Of a DNA stretch of 64,000 nucleotides, positions 35,962-46,941 are shown piece by piece. The stretch comes from Scleromitrula shiraiana. Taxonomy: Eukaryota > Ascomycota > Leotiomycetes > Helotiales > Sclerotiniaceae. The DNA lies in contig JABELC010000006.1 of the NCBI GenBank assembly GCA_028455995.1, positions 1,302,001 through 1,366,000 on the forward strand, written 5' to 3'. Made by a program: the position numbers and the translations under genes. Below the pieces are notes generated by a model, which worked only from the letters and a program-made list of their open reading frames with translations, was not told the DNA's origin and ran no database searches. Position 1 is the stretch's first letter; the number at the start of each line of letters is the position of its first letter.

Positions 35962-36881
35962 CTAACCCAATTCTACCGGCGCTCGATCATTATCCATCTC
36001 AGCCACCTGAGTCTGCTGCGTATATTGCATCTGCTCAGGATATGGATTATCATACTTCTTGGGCGGATCATAGTAAGGAGGGAGGTCTGTCTTGGTTTCA
36101 GGTGTGGGATTCTGATGTTTTCGCTTCCGTCTGAGCATAAAATACGCAGCACCTGCACCCAACAATGCCGCACCAGCTGCACCTACAGCAATTCCAGCTT
36201 TTGCACCTGTACCGAGGCCTGCGGATGTTTTATTTTCAGTCACTGCGAGTGTGGTGGTTGCAGCACTAGTGGAAGCGCTCGTGATTGATTCGGGAGCTGG
36301 TGTTCCAGTGCTACTTGACATCGTAGAGCTGGAAGATATCGTAGAGGAAACGACAACTGACGTGGAAGAAGAGGCGTCCGACCTTACAAGAATTAAAAAC
36401 CCTGTACTTGAAACCTCTCGACTACTGTCGTCGTACGATGAGTTGGGACTTTTAAATCTTAAAACATATTTGGCATCCATGGTCAATGTGGTAGTTGGTA
36501 TTGAGATTTTCCATTCATAGGTACCACTGTTGTTTGTATTGAGATCGCCTAGGTGACGCAAACGTTAGCCCAAGATCTATTACACATATAAAGCTTAGAA
36601 CCGATGATGCACTAACTAATTAATCGTTGACTAAATGGAATTATATTGAAGTCCCAGGTGGTCACCCATAAATCGGCGAGCGTGTCATAGGTGTAGGGCT
36701 CAGGAATAGGATTCCATTGTATTTGTATTGTCGAACCTTCGTAGAAGGTATCGGCAAAATCTGATCTGCTGCCTTCAGGTACAACCCATATACTGGCAGC
36801 CAATGGATTAACTTGTGCCAAAACTCCGCGAACGTGAATGAGATAGAAGCTCAAGAGAACTTTGCAAAAGCCTAACTCCAT
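35962..36881 (-). CDS. Ser/Thr-rich single-pass membrane protein (Kre9/Knh-like Ig domain)
   Basis: Two exons, 36881-36617 and 36548-35962, with a 68-bp intron (GTTAGT donor, CTAAC branch, CACCTAG acceptor); 283 residues. The start at 36881 (MELGFCK) gives a clean signal peptide ending near VLAQV. The ectodomain of ~130 residues has WVVPEGS, then EGSTIQIQWNP, then TYEWKIS and YVLRFKS, the pattern of the fungal Ig-like Kre9/Knh1 N-terminal domain. It is followed by a Ser/Thr-rich, probably O-mannosylated stalk, one membrane segment (GIAVGAAGAALLGAGAAYFM), a basic stop-transfer RRKRK, and a Pro/Tyr-rich tail with PPYYDPP. Probably a plasma-membrane or cell-wall-facing glycoprotein; the exact role is unknown. 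Confidence 0.8.
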
Positions 36882-37678
36882 CTCCAAGATGTGTGTATTA
36901 GAGAACAATGCGTCAAGTCATGAAAGAAAATTGTTGGAAAAGCAAATCAAAGCACCAACTATTTGGGGAAAACGATGGTATATTAGGCAATCGGAAAACG
37001 GAACGGTATGGGAATTGCCCCTCATACGACCATCTAACAGTTTGTGATTAATATTTTGTGGCTGTTATATGATGCACGGATCACATGATGCACAGATCAT
37101 AGGTTATCAATCAATCATGATAGGATTATCTCGTCCACATACATGCATACATACATACATACATACTCACTCAGCATAGTATAGTGACTCGGGGTAAATA
37201 TTTTAGAGCTTAGCGCATTCGGCCAAACAAACACGAACATCATAGCCAATGATATCGCGCTTAATTTAAGATCGTACAAATTGACCAATAATAAGCGATT
37301 TATAACCGGGAATATTTTTCATAGCCAGCGCTTACTATTAAGTTTCTAATTCCTTATTCCCTTATTATTCTCTTATTATTCATTTATTATTCCGAGTCTC
37401 TTATTATTCTCTTATTATTTACTTATTATTCACTCATTATTCTCTTATTATTCCCTTATTATTTCCATATTATTCCCTTATTATTCCCTTTTTATTCCCA
37501 TACAAAACTCTTAACACCGTGACCTATTTCGAACTCCACTTATATTCTTTCCCTTTCTTACAATTCTTAGCTTCCTTCATGATCTCCTACTAAGCCAAAA
37601 CTTCGGCCATCGTCTATTTTCACGATTCCTCATAGAGGCATAGCATGCTGTGCTAAAGACTCAGATTCCTCCACCATT
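36882..37678. other. Divergent promoter region with microsatellites
   Basis: Upstream of both the membrane-protein gene (-) and the GH47 gene (+). It contains a CATA repeat at about 37146-37166 and the TTATT-rich array listed next. Confidence 0.6.
37341..37500 (+). repeat. TTATTATTC-type array in the GH47 promoter
   Basis: An imperfect array of TTATT blocks separated by CTCTTA, CCCTTA or CACTCA, with spacing of about 10-15 bp. It sits ~180 bp upstream of the mannosidase start. Confidence 0.8.
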
Positions 37679-39635
37679 ATGTCATTAAGATGGAAGGCTG
37701 TGACTGTCGTTGCTGCAATCTTTATTATTTTTGTTATTTTTCAGAAACCTGCACTTCAAAAATATGAAGATTCATACAATAGAAGGCCGGTAATCTCGCC
37801 AGGCACAAATGAGCCACTAAGTTCGGATGAGAATAAAGATAAATTTAAATGGTCAGATGTCCCACAAAGTTTCCCAATTTCTTCATTTAAACCTCTTCCA
37901 ACCCATCGAGTTACACCAATACCAAAGATTCAGCACGAGTTTAAGAAAGAAACAAATGCGGATAAAACAGTGAGACTTGCAAGACTTGAGGCGGTCAAGA
38001 GTAATTTTACGCACGCGTGGAATGGGTATGTGAGCCATGCGCTGTTGAAAGATGAGGTGGGGCCGATATCAGGGGATTCTAGGAATCCATTCGGTGGATG
38101 GGCTGCTACATTAGTGGATGCTCTTGGTATGTGGATATGAATCTTAACCCCAATCGTTGATTCCTAATATTTTGACAGATACGTTGTGGATCATGGGCAT
38201 GCATTCTGAGTTCAAAGGAGCTGTAGAAGCAATTCACGTGATTGATTTTAGCACGTGTGCGCTCGATGAACTCAACGTATTTGAAACAACCATTCGCTAT
38301 CTTGGTGGATTTCTATCAGCCTATGATCTAAGTGGTGGAAAGTATCCCCAACTTCTTCGAAAAGCAACGGAGATGGGGGAAATGCTGTATAAAGCATTTG
38401 ATACTCCCAATCGCTTACCAATCACTAGATGGGATTTTAAGGCTGCTGCTTCTGGTGCTAAGCAGGAGGCTGGTGATAATGTGCTTGAAGCTGAGATTGG
38501 TTCTTTAACACTGGAGTTTACTCGACTTAGCCAACTCACTGGTGATCCAAAATACTATGATGCAGTGCAACGGATCATGGACGTCTTTGATCAACAACAA
38601 AGTATAACGAAGTTGCCAGGAATGTGGCCTGTGATTGTAAACGCAAAGGATAAGAATTTTGCGGACTATTGGGGTTTTACCATTGGAGGTATGGCCGATT
38701 CGTTATATGAGTACTTGCCTAAGGTTTGTGTTCTCCCTTGATGTATCGGATTTGTCCTAACTAACGTTATCAAGCAACATTTACTACTTGGAGGCGCCAC
38801 ACAGCAATATCGACGAATGTATGAATATTCCATCATAGCCATCAAACGTAACATATTCTATCGCCCTATGACTAAAAATGGCGAGGATATTCGACTAGCA
38901 GGCCAAGTAGACAGCAACGGGCAAACTCCAGTCACATCAATGGAGACAAGTCCCGAAGCTCAACATCTTGGTTGCTTCGCTGGGGGAATGGTTGGAATTG
39001 CGGCAAAAATGTTTGAGAATGAAGAGGATTTGAAACTGGCCAGACAACTTACAGAAGGTTGTTTGTGGGGTTATGAAACTATGCCCTTGGGAATTATGCC
39101 GGAAATCATACATACAGTGAGATGCAAAGATGAATTTAACTGCCCATGGGATGAGCAGATTTGGCACGACAAAGTAAACGACGCAATTGAAGGGACTGAA
39201 AGCGCAGAAGAGAAAATACGAAATCGTAGACTTCCACCAGGAGTTGTGAAAGTTGAAGACGCCAGATATATTCTCAGGTAAGTGTATACCGATGGTGGTG
39301 AAATCCCAGTCTTTAGCTTACACTAACCAATAACATCCAGACCCGAAGCAATTGAATCCGTATTTATTCTCTACCGCATTACCGGAGACACTACTCTACA
39401 AGAGCGAGCTTGGAAGATGTTCAACAATATCATCAAGCATACCAAAACAGAAATAGCTCACGCAGGTATCGACAACGTCATGAAATTAGATGCACCTAAA
39501 GCTGATAGAATGGAATCATTCTGGATGGCTGAAACACTCAAATACTTCTATCTGATCTTTGCGGATACAAATCTCATTAGTTTGGATGAGTATGTGCTAA
39601 ATACAGAAGCACATCCTTTGAAACGGCCAAGCTAG
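37679..39635 (+). CDS. GH47 class I alpha-1,2-mannosidase
   Basis: It trims alpha-1,2-linked mannose from N-glycans in the ER or Golgi. Four exons (37679-38126, 38179-38723, 38775-39277, 39341-39635; introns of 52, 51 and 63 bp) give 596 residues. It is a type II membrane protein, with a short cytosolic start, then VTVVAAIFIIFVIFQ as signal anchor, then a stem. GH47 landmarks in order: NPFGGWAATLVDALDTLWIM, FETTIRYLGGFLSAYDL, EIGSLTLEFTRLSQLTGD, ADYWGFTIGGMADSLYEYLPK, RPEAIESVFILYRITGD, ESFWMAETLKYFYLIF and LNTEAHPL (the Thr of this last motif is the Ca2+ ligand in the family). The Glu-containing ETTIRYLGG and RPEAIES blocks carry the acidic active-site residues. Full-length and apparently intact. 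The paralogue group (ER Mns1 versus Golgi type) is not settled. Confidence 0.96.
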
Positions 39636-39994
39636 TCGGATTAGATTTCGATGTTATTCGTGTGAAGAGGGTGGCTTTCTTTGTACTTTCAAATCGGTGT
39701 ATATCAGACAGATAATTAATACCATGATCAGATCTACCTAGATAGTTAGTTTGACCAAAACACAATTCATATTCGATCGATTGGTTCAATTCAATACAAA
39801 AAATGTATTAGAATCAATGGCTTTCTATGATGCATCTATCTTTTTCAAGTTATAGATTATTATCTAATTCTACGATATCGATTTCTTCAAAATTTTTACA
39901 GACACATCTCACTTCTCCCTCCCTTTCAATCTTGTTCTTGATTTTAACTTTCTCAAACATTCCAAATAGATTTCAAGGAGAGGACTTTTCATAT
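39636..39994. other. Intergenic, nothing supported
   Basis: 3' flank of the GH47 gene. The plus-strand ORF 39827-40369 is the pyrimidine-rich antisense of the pseudogene listed next and is not a gene. Confidence 0.5.
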
Positions 39995-40630
39995 TTAAAT
40001 TTTTTTCTCACATCTCATTTTCGACCCTTCTTGATTCTATCTTTCTATGTCTTTTCTTATTACCTTCTCCGTCTTTATCTCCACCTTCGTTCCCATCTGT
40101 ATCTCCAAATTTCTCATCTCTTCCTTCATCTTCGCCCCTATCTCTTTAATATCTTCATTCAAACTTCTATTCATCTAAATCTGCATTGCTTCTATGCCTT
40201 CCTTAATCTTCACTTTCATTATTCTCATCTCTTCTGTCGTCCCCATTCATGTCTTGACATCCATCTTCATGTCCATCTCAATTTCTACCTTCGTCTTCAT
40301 CTTCGTCTTCTCTTTGATCTCATTATTGTTCTTCACTTCGGTCGAATGAATTCTAGGAGTGTATTCTAACCCTAAACTAGTTTCCGACATTCCCGTTTTG
40401 AGAAGCGGAAGATCTTCGAAAGGTTTAGTTGAAGTAGTAACACTAAGTCGTGGGAACAAAAAACGACAATTCTGCTTGTTCCGACTGATATGTGTAGGAG
40501 AAATAGATCCATTTCTTGAACATCGGTTTCGATGACTTCTTGATCTATGTGTTGAGGGAGTTTTGGGAGACCGAGACCGTCGTTCTCTGAATGATTTTTT
40601 TTCTTGATCTAATCTTGGTTGTCCATGAAG
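39995..40630 (-). pseudogene. Decayed SR-rich / coiled-coil protein gene
   Basis: One minus-strand frame runs from 40630 to a stop at 39995. It encodes an Arg/Ser-rich segment (RERRSRSPKTPSTHRSRSH), then a Lys/Glu coiled-coil (EIKEKTKMKTKVEIEMDMKM, later IGAKMKEEMRNLEIQMGTK). The frame is broken by three in-frame stops (TGA, TAG, TAG). The frame is never lost, so these are point changes, and two could derive from CGA or CAG by C-to-T mutation. The exon begins right after a plausible acceptor (AATGTAG at 40637-40631, with GCTAAC upstream), so a 5' exon is missing or unseen. Family unknown. Confidence 0.55.
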
Positions 40631-40740
40631 CTACATTAAAGCGTTAGCTCAGAAAGATCGCAGTATCCAATCGAAGAAAAAAATTGCAAATAGCAGGAAT
40701 CATATTTAGTTACAGGAAAATCTTTAGATATGTATTCTAA

Positions 40741-41808
40741 CTATTGTTTCTTTTCTTCACCCAAATCAATACTCGTCTCTTCATCAACTAACACATGATT
40801 AAGCACAACTACATCCCCATCCCCATCCCTCTTCTTCAAATTAACACCGAGAAAATTGAGAAGAACGGCAATGAGTAATGAGGGATTTTGGTACATTAGG
40901 CGAGAGATGATGGGTCGCGGGTGGTAGTATTCGGATAGAGCGAAGATGATATATCCTAATCCGGCCAATGTGATACCAATATAGGCTATTGGATCATCCC
41001 AGGAAATATTACTTCCATGATCTAGAGCCATATACAGCAATGTGGTAGCAGCCACCAAGACCAACATACCCAACAAATTCACCCACTTCATAGCATCCCA
41101 CTTCCCCATCTTCTTCTCACTCTTCCCCTCCCCTTCTCCTCCCACCACCAATCCCGAAAACCCCCAAAAATATCCCAGGCAACTGCACCCTAAAACCCAC
41201 CTCCAACCCCAAGCCTCTGCCACCGCACCCCCTATCACCGGCCCCACCGCACTCATAACAGCAAACAACGCATAATTGACGCCCTCCCAGACCGCCCTCC
41301 TCGCCTTGTGCACCCACGTATCCGCAACCACTATGCTAAAAAGAACCTGTCCCCAACCCCAGCAGCGTCCTCCCCAACACCAGCACGGAAAACGAAGGCG
41401 TTCAACTCGCGATTAGTATTCCAACGAGACAAAGGATCTGACTTGATCTTGATAAAACAGCGATTTTACGCCCGAAAAAAAGCGGACATGAGAGGGTTCA
41501 GGAGGTGAGGTGAGTGGTTAACAGACCGATAAACCAACCTGTGCTGAGTCAGGCGCTGTGGTTTAGAAAATGGAATTCGTAGGAGAGGAGGGTGGCGGTG
41601 CTTATTTGAATTGTTTCATCGAGGCCGAGGGTTTAGGGAGTGGAATTCGTAGGAGAGGAGGGTGGCGGTGCTTATTTAGATTGTTTCATCGAGGCCGAGG
41701 GTTTAGGGAGTGGAATTCGTGAGAGAGGAGGGTGGCGGTGCTTATTTGGATTGTTTCGTCGAGGCCGAGGAAGGTGAGGGTTAGGAATAACATTCTAAAA
41801 ATAAACAT
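40741..41808 (-). pseudogene. MFS drug-transporter pseudogene
   Basis: Fragments of a 14-TM-type major facilitator lie in order on the minus strand. TM1 (LTLTFLGLDETIQISTATLL, matching the family's LDxTIVxxALP motif) begins at about 41793. After the triplicated 70-bp block come TM2-like STGWFIGLL, a GRKIAVLSRSS loop, VGILIAS, a stop, and LVLGRTLLGLGTG. A one-base frameshift precedes FSIVVADTWVHKARR and then motif C, GPVIGGAVAEAWGWRWVL. The open end (41331-40741) jumps from about TM8 (PSLLIAVLLNFLGV) straight into a charged C-terminal tail, so the second half of the transporter is deleted. It cannot make a working carrier. Confidence 0.8.
41561..41770 (-). repeat. 70-bp direct repeat, three copies
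   Basis: Three head-to-tail copies (41561-41630, 41631-41700, 41701-41770), each starting GTTTAG and ending in GAGGCCGAG, differing by only a few bases. On the minus strand each carries the MFS TM1 motif LGLDETIQISTATLLSHEF. The period is not a multiple of three, so the copies lie in different frames and destroy the gene. Confidence 0.92.
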
Positions 41809-41810
41809 CA

Positions 41811-41960
41811 CATAACACAACATAACATAATATAACATAATATAACATAATATAACATAATATAATATAATATAACATAATATAACATAATATAACATAA
41901 CATAATATAACATAACATAATATAACATAACACAACATAACATCACATAATATACCATAC
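41811..41960 (+). repeat. AACATAATAT microsatellite
   Basis: A long run of TATAACATAA-type units (5-15 bp period), just upstream of the first MFS codons. The open frame it produces on the minus strand (repeated CYVMLYYV) is a repeat artefact. Confidence 0.9.
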
Positions 41961-43238
41961 CATACCATTCCATACCCTACCACACAACCCCCCAAAGAAA
42001 CCCAACACCGTCCATTATATACCATATGCCCCCTAAAATGCCTGCTCAACTTCATCCTATCCACCGTTCGGTTCCTTACCATATTAGACTCCTACTTAAA
42101 TGTCCACATACCCCTGTCTCCATTCCCCCTTCCTTCCTTCCAAAATCCATCTCCATCTTTTCCCGCGCGTCTACATGGGAAATCCCTCAGGTTGAAGTGT
42201 AATATGTTGGTTGAGCGGTTAATAACAAGGTTTGGTAAGTAAATATAAAGATCTATAACTTGAACTATATACGCATTTGTGATGTTATAATTAACTGTTT
42301 TTATAACTGATTGATTGATAAATTTTATATATTATATAACATGCGAATTGATGTTAGGAATATTGAGTATTACTATACATAAATATATACATTTATGAAA
42401 TTAATATTATGTTGTTCCATTTTTATATCATCTCCTTATTTACCTATTTGTGATTTGTGATTTATTATATGCCATGTACTATCTATCTATCTATCTATCT
42501 ATCTACAAACATACTACCTCAATAAATTTATATTCATCCTCTCATCCCATCTCATCCCATTCGACCACTCACCAAACATCCATCCATCAATCATTTCCTT
42601 CTCTCTCCCCCCTCTCTCCCAATGCACCATCACTCCCGCCCCCGCCCCCAAAACCCCCTAGCGAAAACCAAATACCCCACCATTCAAGCAAACCCCTTAG
42701 CATAGCAAAAAACCCACCCAAATATCCCCCTTCAAATCCATCCATCCCCATCCCCATCCCCATTTACACCATCCATCCATCCACCCTTCCGCCGATCCCA
42801 TCCCAATCCATAAACCCATAAAAAATAAAACTATAAATAGGGTATAAGCCAGACCATGCTATGCTACGCTATGCTATGCTATGCTATGCTATTCTCACTA
42901 GCTCGCTCGCTAATTGCTCAAACATCATGATAAATCCATCCATCCATCCATCCATCCATCCATCCATGTAACCTTGAAATCCCCACCGACCATTTCTCCA
43001 GTTCTCCCCCCGGGCCCATTCGTAGCCCCCTCCCAAAATAATAAGCAATTTATTTGTACTCCAATGCACTAATATTTTCATTCATCCATCCGTTCATCTG
43101 TCCATTTCAACCCACAACCCAAGCACAAAAGCCCACCCCCACAGCCAAAAAAAAAGAGTAATCCACAACTTGGGAAACCTCAAAGTGATACCGAAAATAT
43201 GGTATAAAACGAATTCTCCCCCCATAAAACACAAAATC
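41961..43238. other. Microsatellite-rich spacer
   Basis: No gene. Simple repeats: CTAT at about 42479-42505, ATGCT at about 42855-42892, ATCC at about 42934-42968, plus scattered CCATCC runs in 42.58-42.80 kb. The 3' UTR of the next minus-strand gene lies at the right end. Confidence 0.7.
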
Positions 43239-46200
43239 CTACTCATCACCATGCTGATGATGATCATGATACCTCCCCTCATAAGGATTCCACTCCATAC
43301 CCGGCCAACTAGTCGCTGACATCTTCACCATTTCCATTTCCATTTCCTCCTTCTCCCTCCCCACCCCATCATTTCCATTTTCCATCTCCTTCCCTCCAGT
43401 CCGCTCTCCTCTCGGTACCTGTAACCTAGGACTAGCCGTATACAAATCCCCATCCCCACCCTCATCTTCACCCTCACCCTCACCCTCACCCCCATGTTCC
43501 CTATTTAGCTGCTGCCGCTGCAACGGAAGTTCCATATCCATAGAACTCGTCTCGTCATCATTATCCTCATCTGTAATCTGCGACACAGCACTAACAATCG
43601 TCTTTTCCGATCTCGATCTCTGTAGCCCGTGATGATGATGATGATAATGATGATGATCACGATGGCCTATACTATCAATATTTAAATGTCCATCATCGTG
43701 GCGATGCGGAGATGATGGCATGGGAAAGGCATCGATATCAACGCGTTCGTGTTCGTCTTCGCTAGGGGGAAAACTCTCTTTTGAGGGCATTGAGCGAGAG
43801 ATTGTGGTTCTCTGCTGTGTTTGTACATTTGCTGGTGGGTAATCTTTGGGTGGAGGAGGTGGCGGTGTGGATGATTGGCTTGAACTACTGTTTGCATTGT
43901 CTGGTAGTGCGATTTGATATGGACGTTGTTGATGTTCTTGAGTTTGATGCGTGGTAGGGATTCGAACAAGCAAGTCTTCGTGATTAGAATGGTGAGTACG
44001 AATTGGCGATGTGAAGGGTGAGACATGGCTGGTTGGTCTATCTGGAGAAGTTGTTTGTTGTAGAGGCGATGAGGAATGTTGGAGTAGTGGTGAGACGGGA
44101 GATGGGGTAGAGAATTGCGCATCGGTTGTTGTATGGGAAGTATCTAAACCCCGTACCCCACGCTCACTGCCACCAATTGATGAGCCATCACCACGTACCA
44201 GTTTATATTTGCCTGGTATTGGAACGGAATTGTATTGGGGCTCTGGAATTTGTAGGGGTGGTGCAGTATGGTAATGAGAATGATGAGTATGCTCTTTACT
44301 GCGATTCGATTTGCTAGAACTACGAGTCCGACCTCTTTCTTGTTCCAATTTTTTCAATCGTTGAGGAGTTGGTGCGATAGAGCCCGTAAGATGTTCGGTG
44401 GATTGTGTTGGAAGTTCAGAATACATCCTTGCTACTGGTACAATAACTGGTCGTTTCCCATCTTCTTCACTTCTCTCTGTATCTTTATCAAGTGTATCCG
44501 ACCTCTTCCTTAGTATACCGTTTAGTAATCCACTAACAGAAGGGCGCCTGGAACGCTGCTCCGGCTGACTTTCAGTACCTTGTCGTGATTGTCCTGGTGG
44601 TTTTTGTTCATTCTTCTGCGACGGTGATGAGCTAGTAAATTTAGTCAAAAAATTCAATTGCTGACTTGGTCTCCTATTATGTTCAATGCTAGCTTTCGTA
44701 CTTGTCTGTGGCGATGAGCCAGTACCCAATCTAGGACTATAGCTGGAGAAGTCCACCGTTGCTCTTTTTGATTTTGAAAGTACGGATGTACTACCTTTAG
44801 AAGAGCGAGAAAATAAACCCCCAAGGCCGCTTAACTTTCTCTTCTTCTCTTCTTTCTTACTCCCCTTGACCATTTCTGTCGCAGCTCGACCCAACTTGTG
44901 GGAACGTGGAGTCTCAAAAGCGGGAGTTGGATTGAAAAATGACCTTGGGGTCATAGGGCTATCCCGAGGACTCTCCATAAGATTAGACTGGCTTCCAGAA
45001 TAATGTGCTACCATACTTTCCCTCCCAATAGGAGAGTTTGATGATTGTCCACCTGTGATATCAATATTTCCCCAGTACCCAGATCCTCGTTTCCTATGTT
45101 TATCATCACGGGTCGTAGCATGAACATCAGATCCAGTACGGACATGAATTCCAGCAACATCCAATGGCTCATCTCTCGATACAGAACTCTGCCGTTCCCT
45201 CGAAGCAGCACGTCCTAGTTTAGTCAATCCCTTACTGATAAGATCAAAGCTACCCCTTCTTTGATGTCCAGAAACTCGCTCTTCAAATGGCGGAGAAATC
45301 ACGGCTCCTGGAATATCATATTCATTCGCTTGTTGACGTGTTAGAGAGGAATCTATCCGACCTGTTGGGGCCTGATAATTGCCACGTGCATAATTAGATT
45401 CATTTGTATTTACTGGACGTCCTCCAAATAGTTCTGGATAACGTTGAGCAGATGAAGGTGGTTGCTCAAGAGGGGAACTATAAGCCATCGATCGTGATCC
45501 ACGGTCCGAACTTCGAGGGAATGATTGAGTAGATTCAGAGGCTTGTCTTTGTTGATTTTCAAATGAAAATCGCGACAGTGGATGATTCCAGGAATCTTGA
45601 CGGACGAGTGAAGTGGCAGGGCCCGGAGGCTGTAGTCCCTTCTCACGATTATCAATTGGATTTGGATTATTGGAAACTCCAACTCGAGGCAATTCGCTAG
45701 TTTGAACGCTTATTTGTGGCTGGTTTTGTGTGCCTGGTCTGATTGAGGCTCCTCTAGATGAAGGTTCATGTGATCTAACCTCAACATTGTCACTAACGGG
45801 ATCTGGAACTACCGTATTATGGATATCATCAGCAGCAGATTCATCATCCTCATCATCTGAGATCGGAAATCTTGTTTGTGGTCGTCTTGACCCAAACTCG
45901 AATCCAAATTTAGATGTGCGGCGTATAGGCGGCAATCCTTTAAATGAGGACTGCCTACCTTGTTCCTCAAGGCTGACAATTTTTTGAGACTTTTGCGTAG
46001 AAGCTGAAATAACTGTATTTGGGGTCTGAATAGATCTAATAGTTGGTTGAATTGGTTGATTTACTGTACTCATAGGGAAATCAAAACTTCCCCGTGGACG
46101 ATTCATTATACTAGTCAGAGATTTAGTAGACATATCCACGCGTGAAGTAAACTGAGTGGTATCTTCCATCGCGGATGGAGCTAAGATCAATTCCGATTCG

Positions 46201-46703
46201 TTCGGTTGTTTCTCTTGAGCATCATAAAAGGCGGCTTCATCACTATTTGATCGAGTGCTAGTCGGTTTATCTACCGGGATAGAAAGATCTTGCGCCCCAG
46301 TAGATTGCGCTGAAATTAAGTGCTGATCAGACGGTTCCACGGATGATATATTAGATTCTTCAACAATGGGTGTATGATCATCAGAATCAAAAGTTGATTC
46401 ATACTTATTGATCGAGGCTGGAAGATTTATGGCACCATCATGTTGCACGGGAGCTAAAATCTTACCTGTTGTATCACGTGATGATCCATCCTCTTCCGAC
46501 ACATTCACCGTCTCGTTGGTTTTTGGAGTCTCGGGAATTCCAGTTGACGTAAGCGCTTTTGGGGAAGTCGATAAATTTGACGGGTTGATTGGTTCGGCTG
46601 AAATATTCCCTTCGGCATGCCGAATAGGAGAGTCGAGTCGGATAGCTGCCCGTGACAAATTGAGTGCCGCACTCCACGAAGAACGATTGGGGTTTCTCGA
46701 CAT
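43239..46703 (-). CDS. Large disordered Ser/Pro-rich protein, unknown function
   Basis: A single 1154-codon ORF starting MSRNPNRSSWSAALNLSRAA. I recognise no globular domain. It is Ser/Pro/Thr/Arg-rich throughout, with many RRxS-type sites, and so is probably heavily phosphorylated. Short more ordered islands are rich in Lys/Leu: KKEEKKRKLSGLGGLFSRS, SVSGLLNGILRKRSD and QRLKKLEQERGRTRS. Near the C-terminus come a His run (about ten His with Tyr), an acidic Glu/Gly tract and a final EWNPYEGRYHDHHQHGDE. The length, absence of stops and protein-like codon use make it real despite low complexity. It is likely a scaffold or regulatory protein; that is inference. It is followed upstream by another disordered gene on the same strand. 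Confidence 0.85.
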   Translation of the reverse strand: MSRNPNRSSWSAALNLSRAAIRLDSPIRHAEGNISAEPINPSNLSTSPKALTSTGIPETPKTNETVNVSEEDGSSRDTTGKILAPVQHDGAINLPASINKYESTFDSDDHTPIVEESNISSVEPSDQHLISAQSTGAQDLSIPVDKPTSTRSNSDEAAFYDAQEKQPNESELILAPSAMEDTTQFTSRVDMSTKSLTSIMNRPRGSFDFPMSTVNQPIQPTIRSIQTPNTVISASTQKSQKIVSLEEQGRQSSFKGLPPIRRTSKFGFEFGSRRPQTRFPISDDEDDESAADDIHNTVVPDPVSDNVEVRSHEPSSRGASIRPGTQNQPQISVQTSELPRVGVSNNPNPIDNREKGLQPPGPATSLVRQDSWNHPLSRFSFENQQRQASESTQSFPRSSDRGSRSMAYSSPLEQPPSSAQRYPELFGGRPVNTNESNYARGNYQAPTGRIDSSLTRQQANEYDIPGAVISPPFEERVSGHQRRGSFDLISKGLTKLGRAASRERQSSVSRDEPLDVAGIHVRTGSDVHATTRDDKHRKRGSGYWGNIDITGGQSSNSPIGRESMVAHYSGSQSNLMESPRDSPMTPRSFFNPTPAFETPRSHKLGRAATEMVKGSKKEEKKRKLSGLGGLFSRSSKGSTSVLSKSKRATVDFSSYSPRLGTGSSPQTSTKASIEHNRRPSQQLNFLTKFTSSSPSQKNEQKPPGQSRQGTESQPEQRSRRPSVSGLLNGILRKRSDTLDKDTERSEEDGKRPVIVPVARMYSELPTQSTEHLTGSIAPTPQRLKKLEQERGRTRSSSKSNRSKEHTHHSHYHTAPPLQIPEPQYNSVPIPGKYKLVRGDGSSIGGSERGVRGLDTSHTTTDAQFSTPSPVSPLLQHSSSPLQQTTSPDRPTSHVSPFTSPIRTHHSNHEDLLVRIPTTHQTQEHQQRPYQIALPDNANSSSSQSSTPPPPPPKDYPPANVQTQQRTTISRSMPSKESFPPSEDEHERVDIDAFPMPSSPHRHDDGHLNIDSIGHRDHHHYHHHHHGLQRSRSEKTIVSAVSQITDEDNDDETSSMDMELPLQRQQLNREHGGEGEGEGEDEGGDGDLYTASPRLQVPRGERTGGKEMENGNDGVGREKEEMEMEMVKMSATSWPGMEWNPYEGRYHDHHQHGDE

Positions 46704-46941
46704 AGGAGGAGGACTTGTCTATAAAAGGGTCAAAACTTAGCAAGGGAAAATCATGATGGGGCACATAGCAAGGAGAAAATCACAATTGTGATAATTTGTC
46801 CCTAGTGGTACACGATCCTCCAAGTAGGATTGGGAATGCAACCAAAAAAAGCCTCCGCCCACGCTAATTAATCAAAAAGGAAAATATTCAAAAAAGAGCA
46901 ACGCCAAGACCCCCAAATATAATCCAACCCAGAAGGAGATG

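Noticed and set aside
39827..40369. Plus-strand ORF of 180 codons with many Leu/His/Phe
   Set aside because: It is the pyrimidine-rich complement of the Lys/Glu coiled-coil pseudogene; no domain.
41686..42082. Minus-strand ORFs with repeated CYVMLYYV
   Set aside because: Translation of the AACATAATAT microsatellite; only the MFS TM1 end is meaningful.
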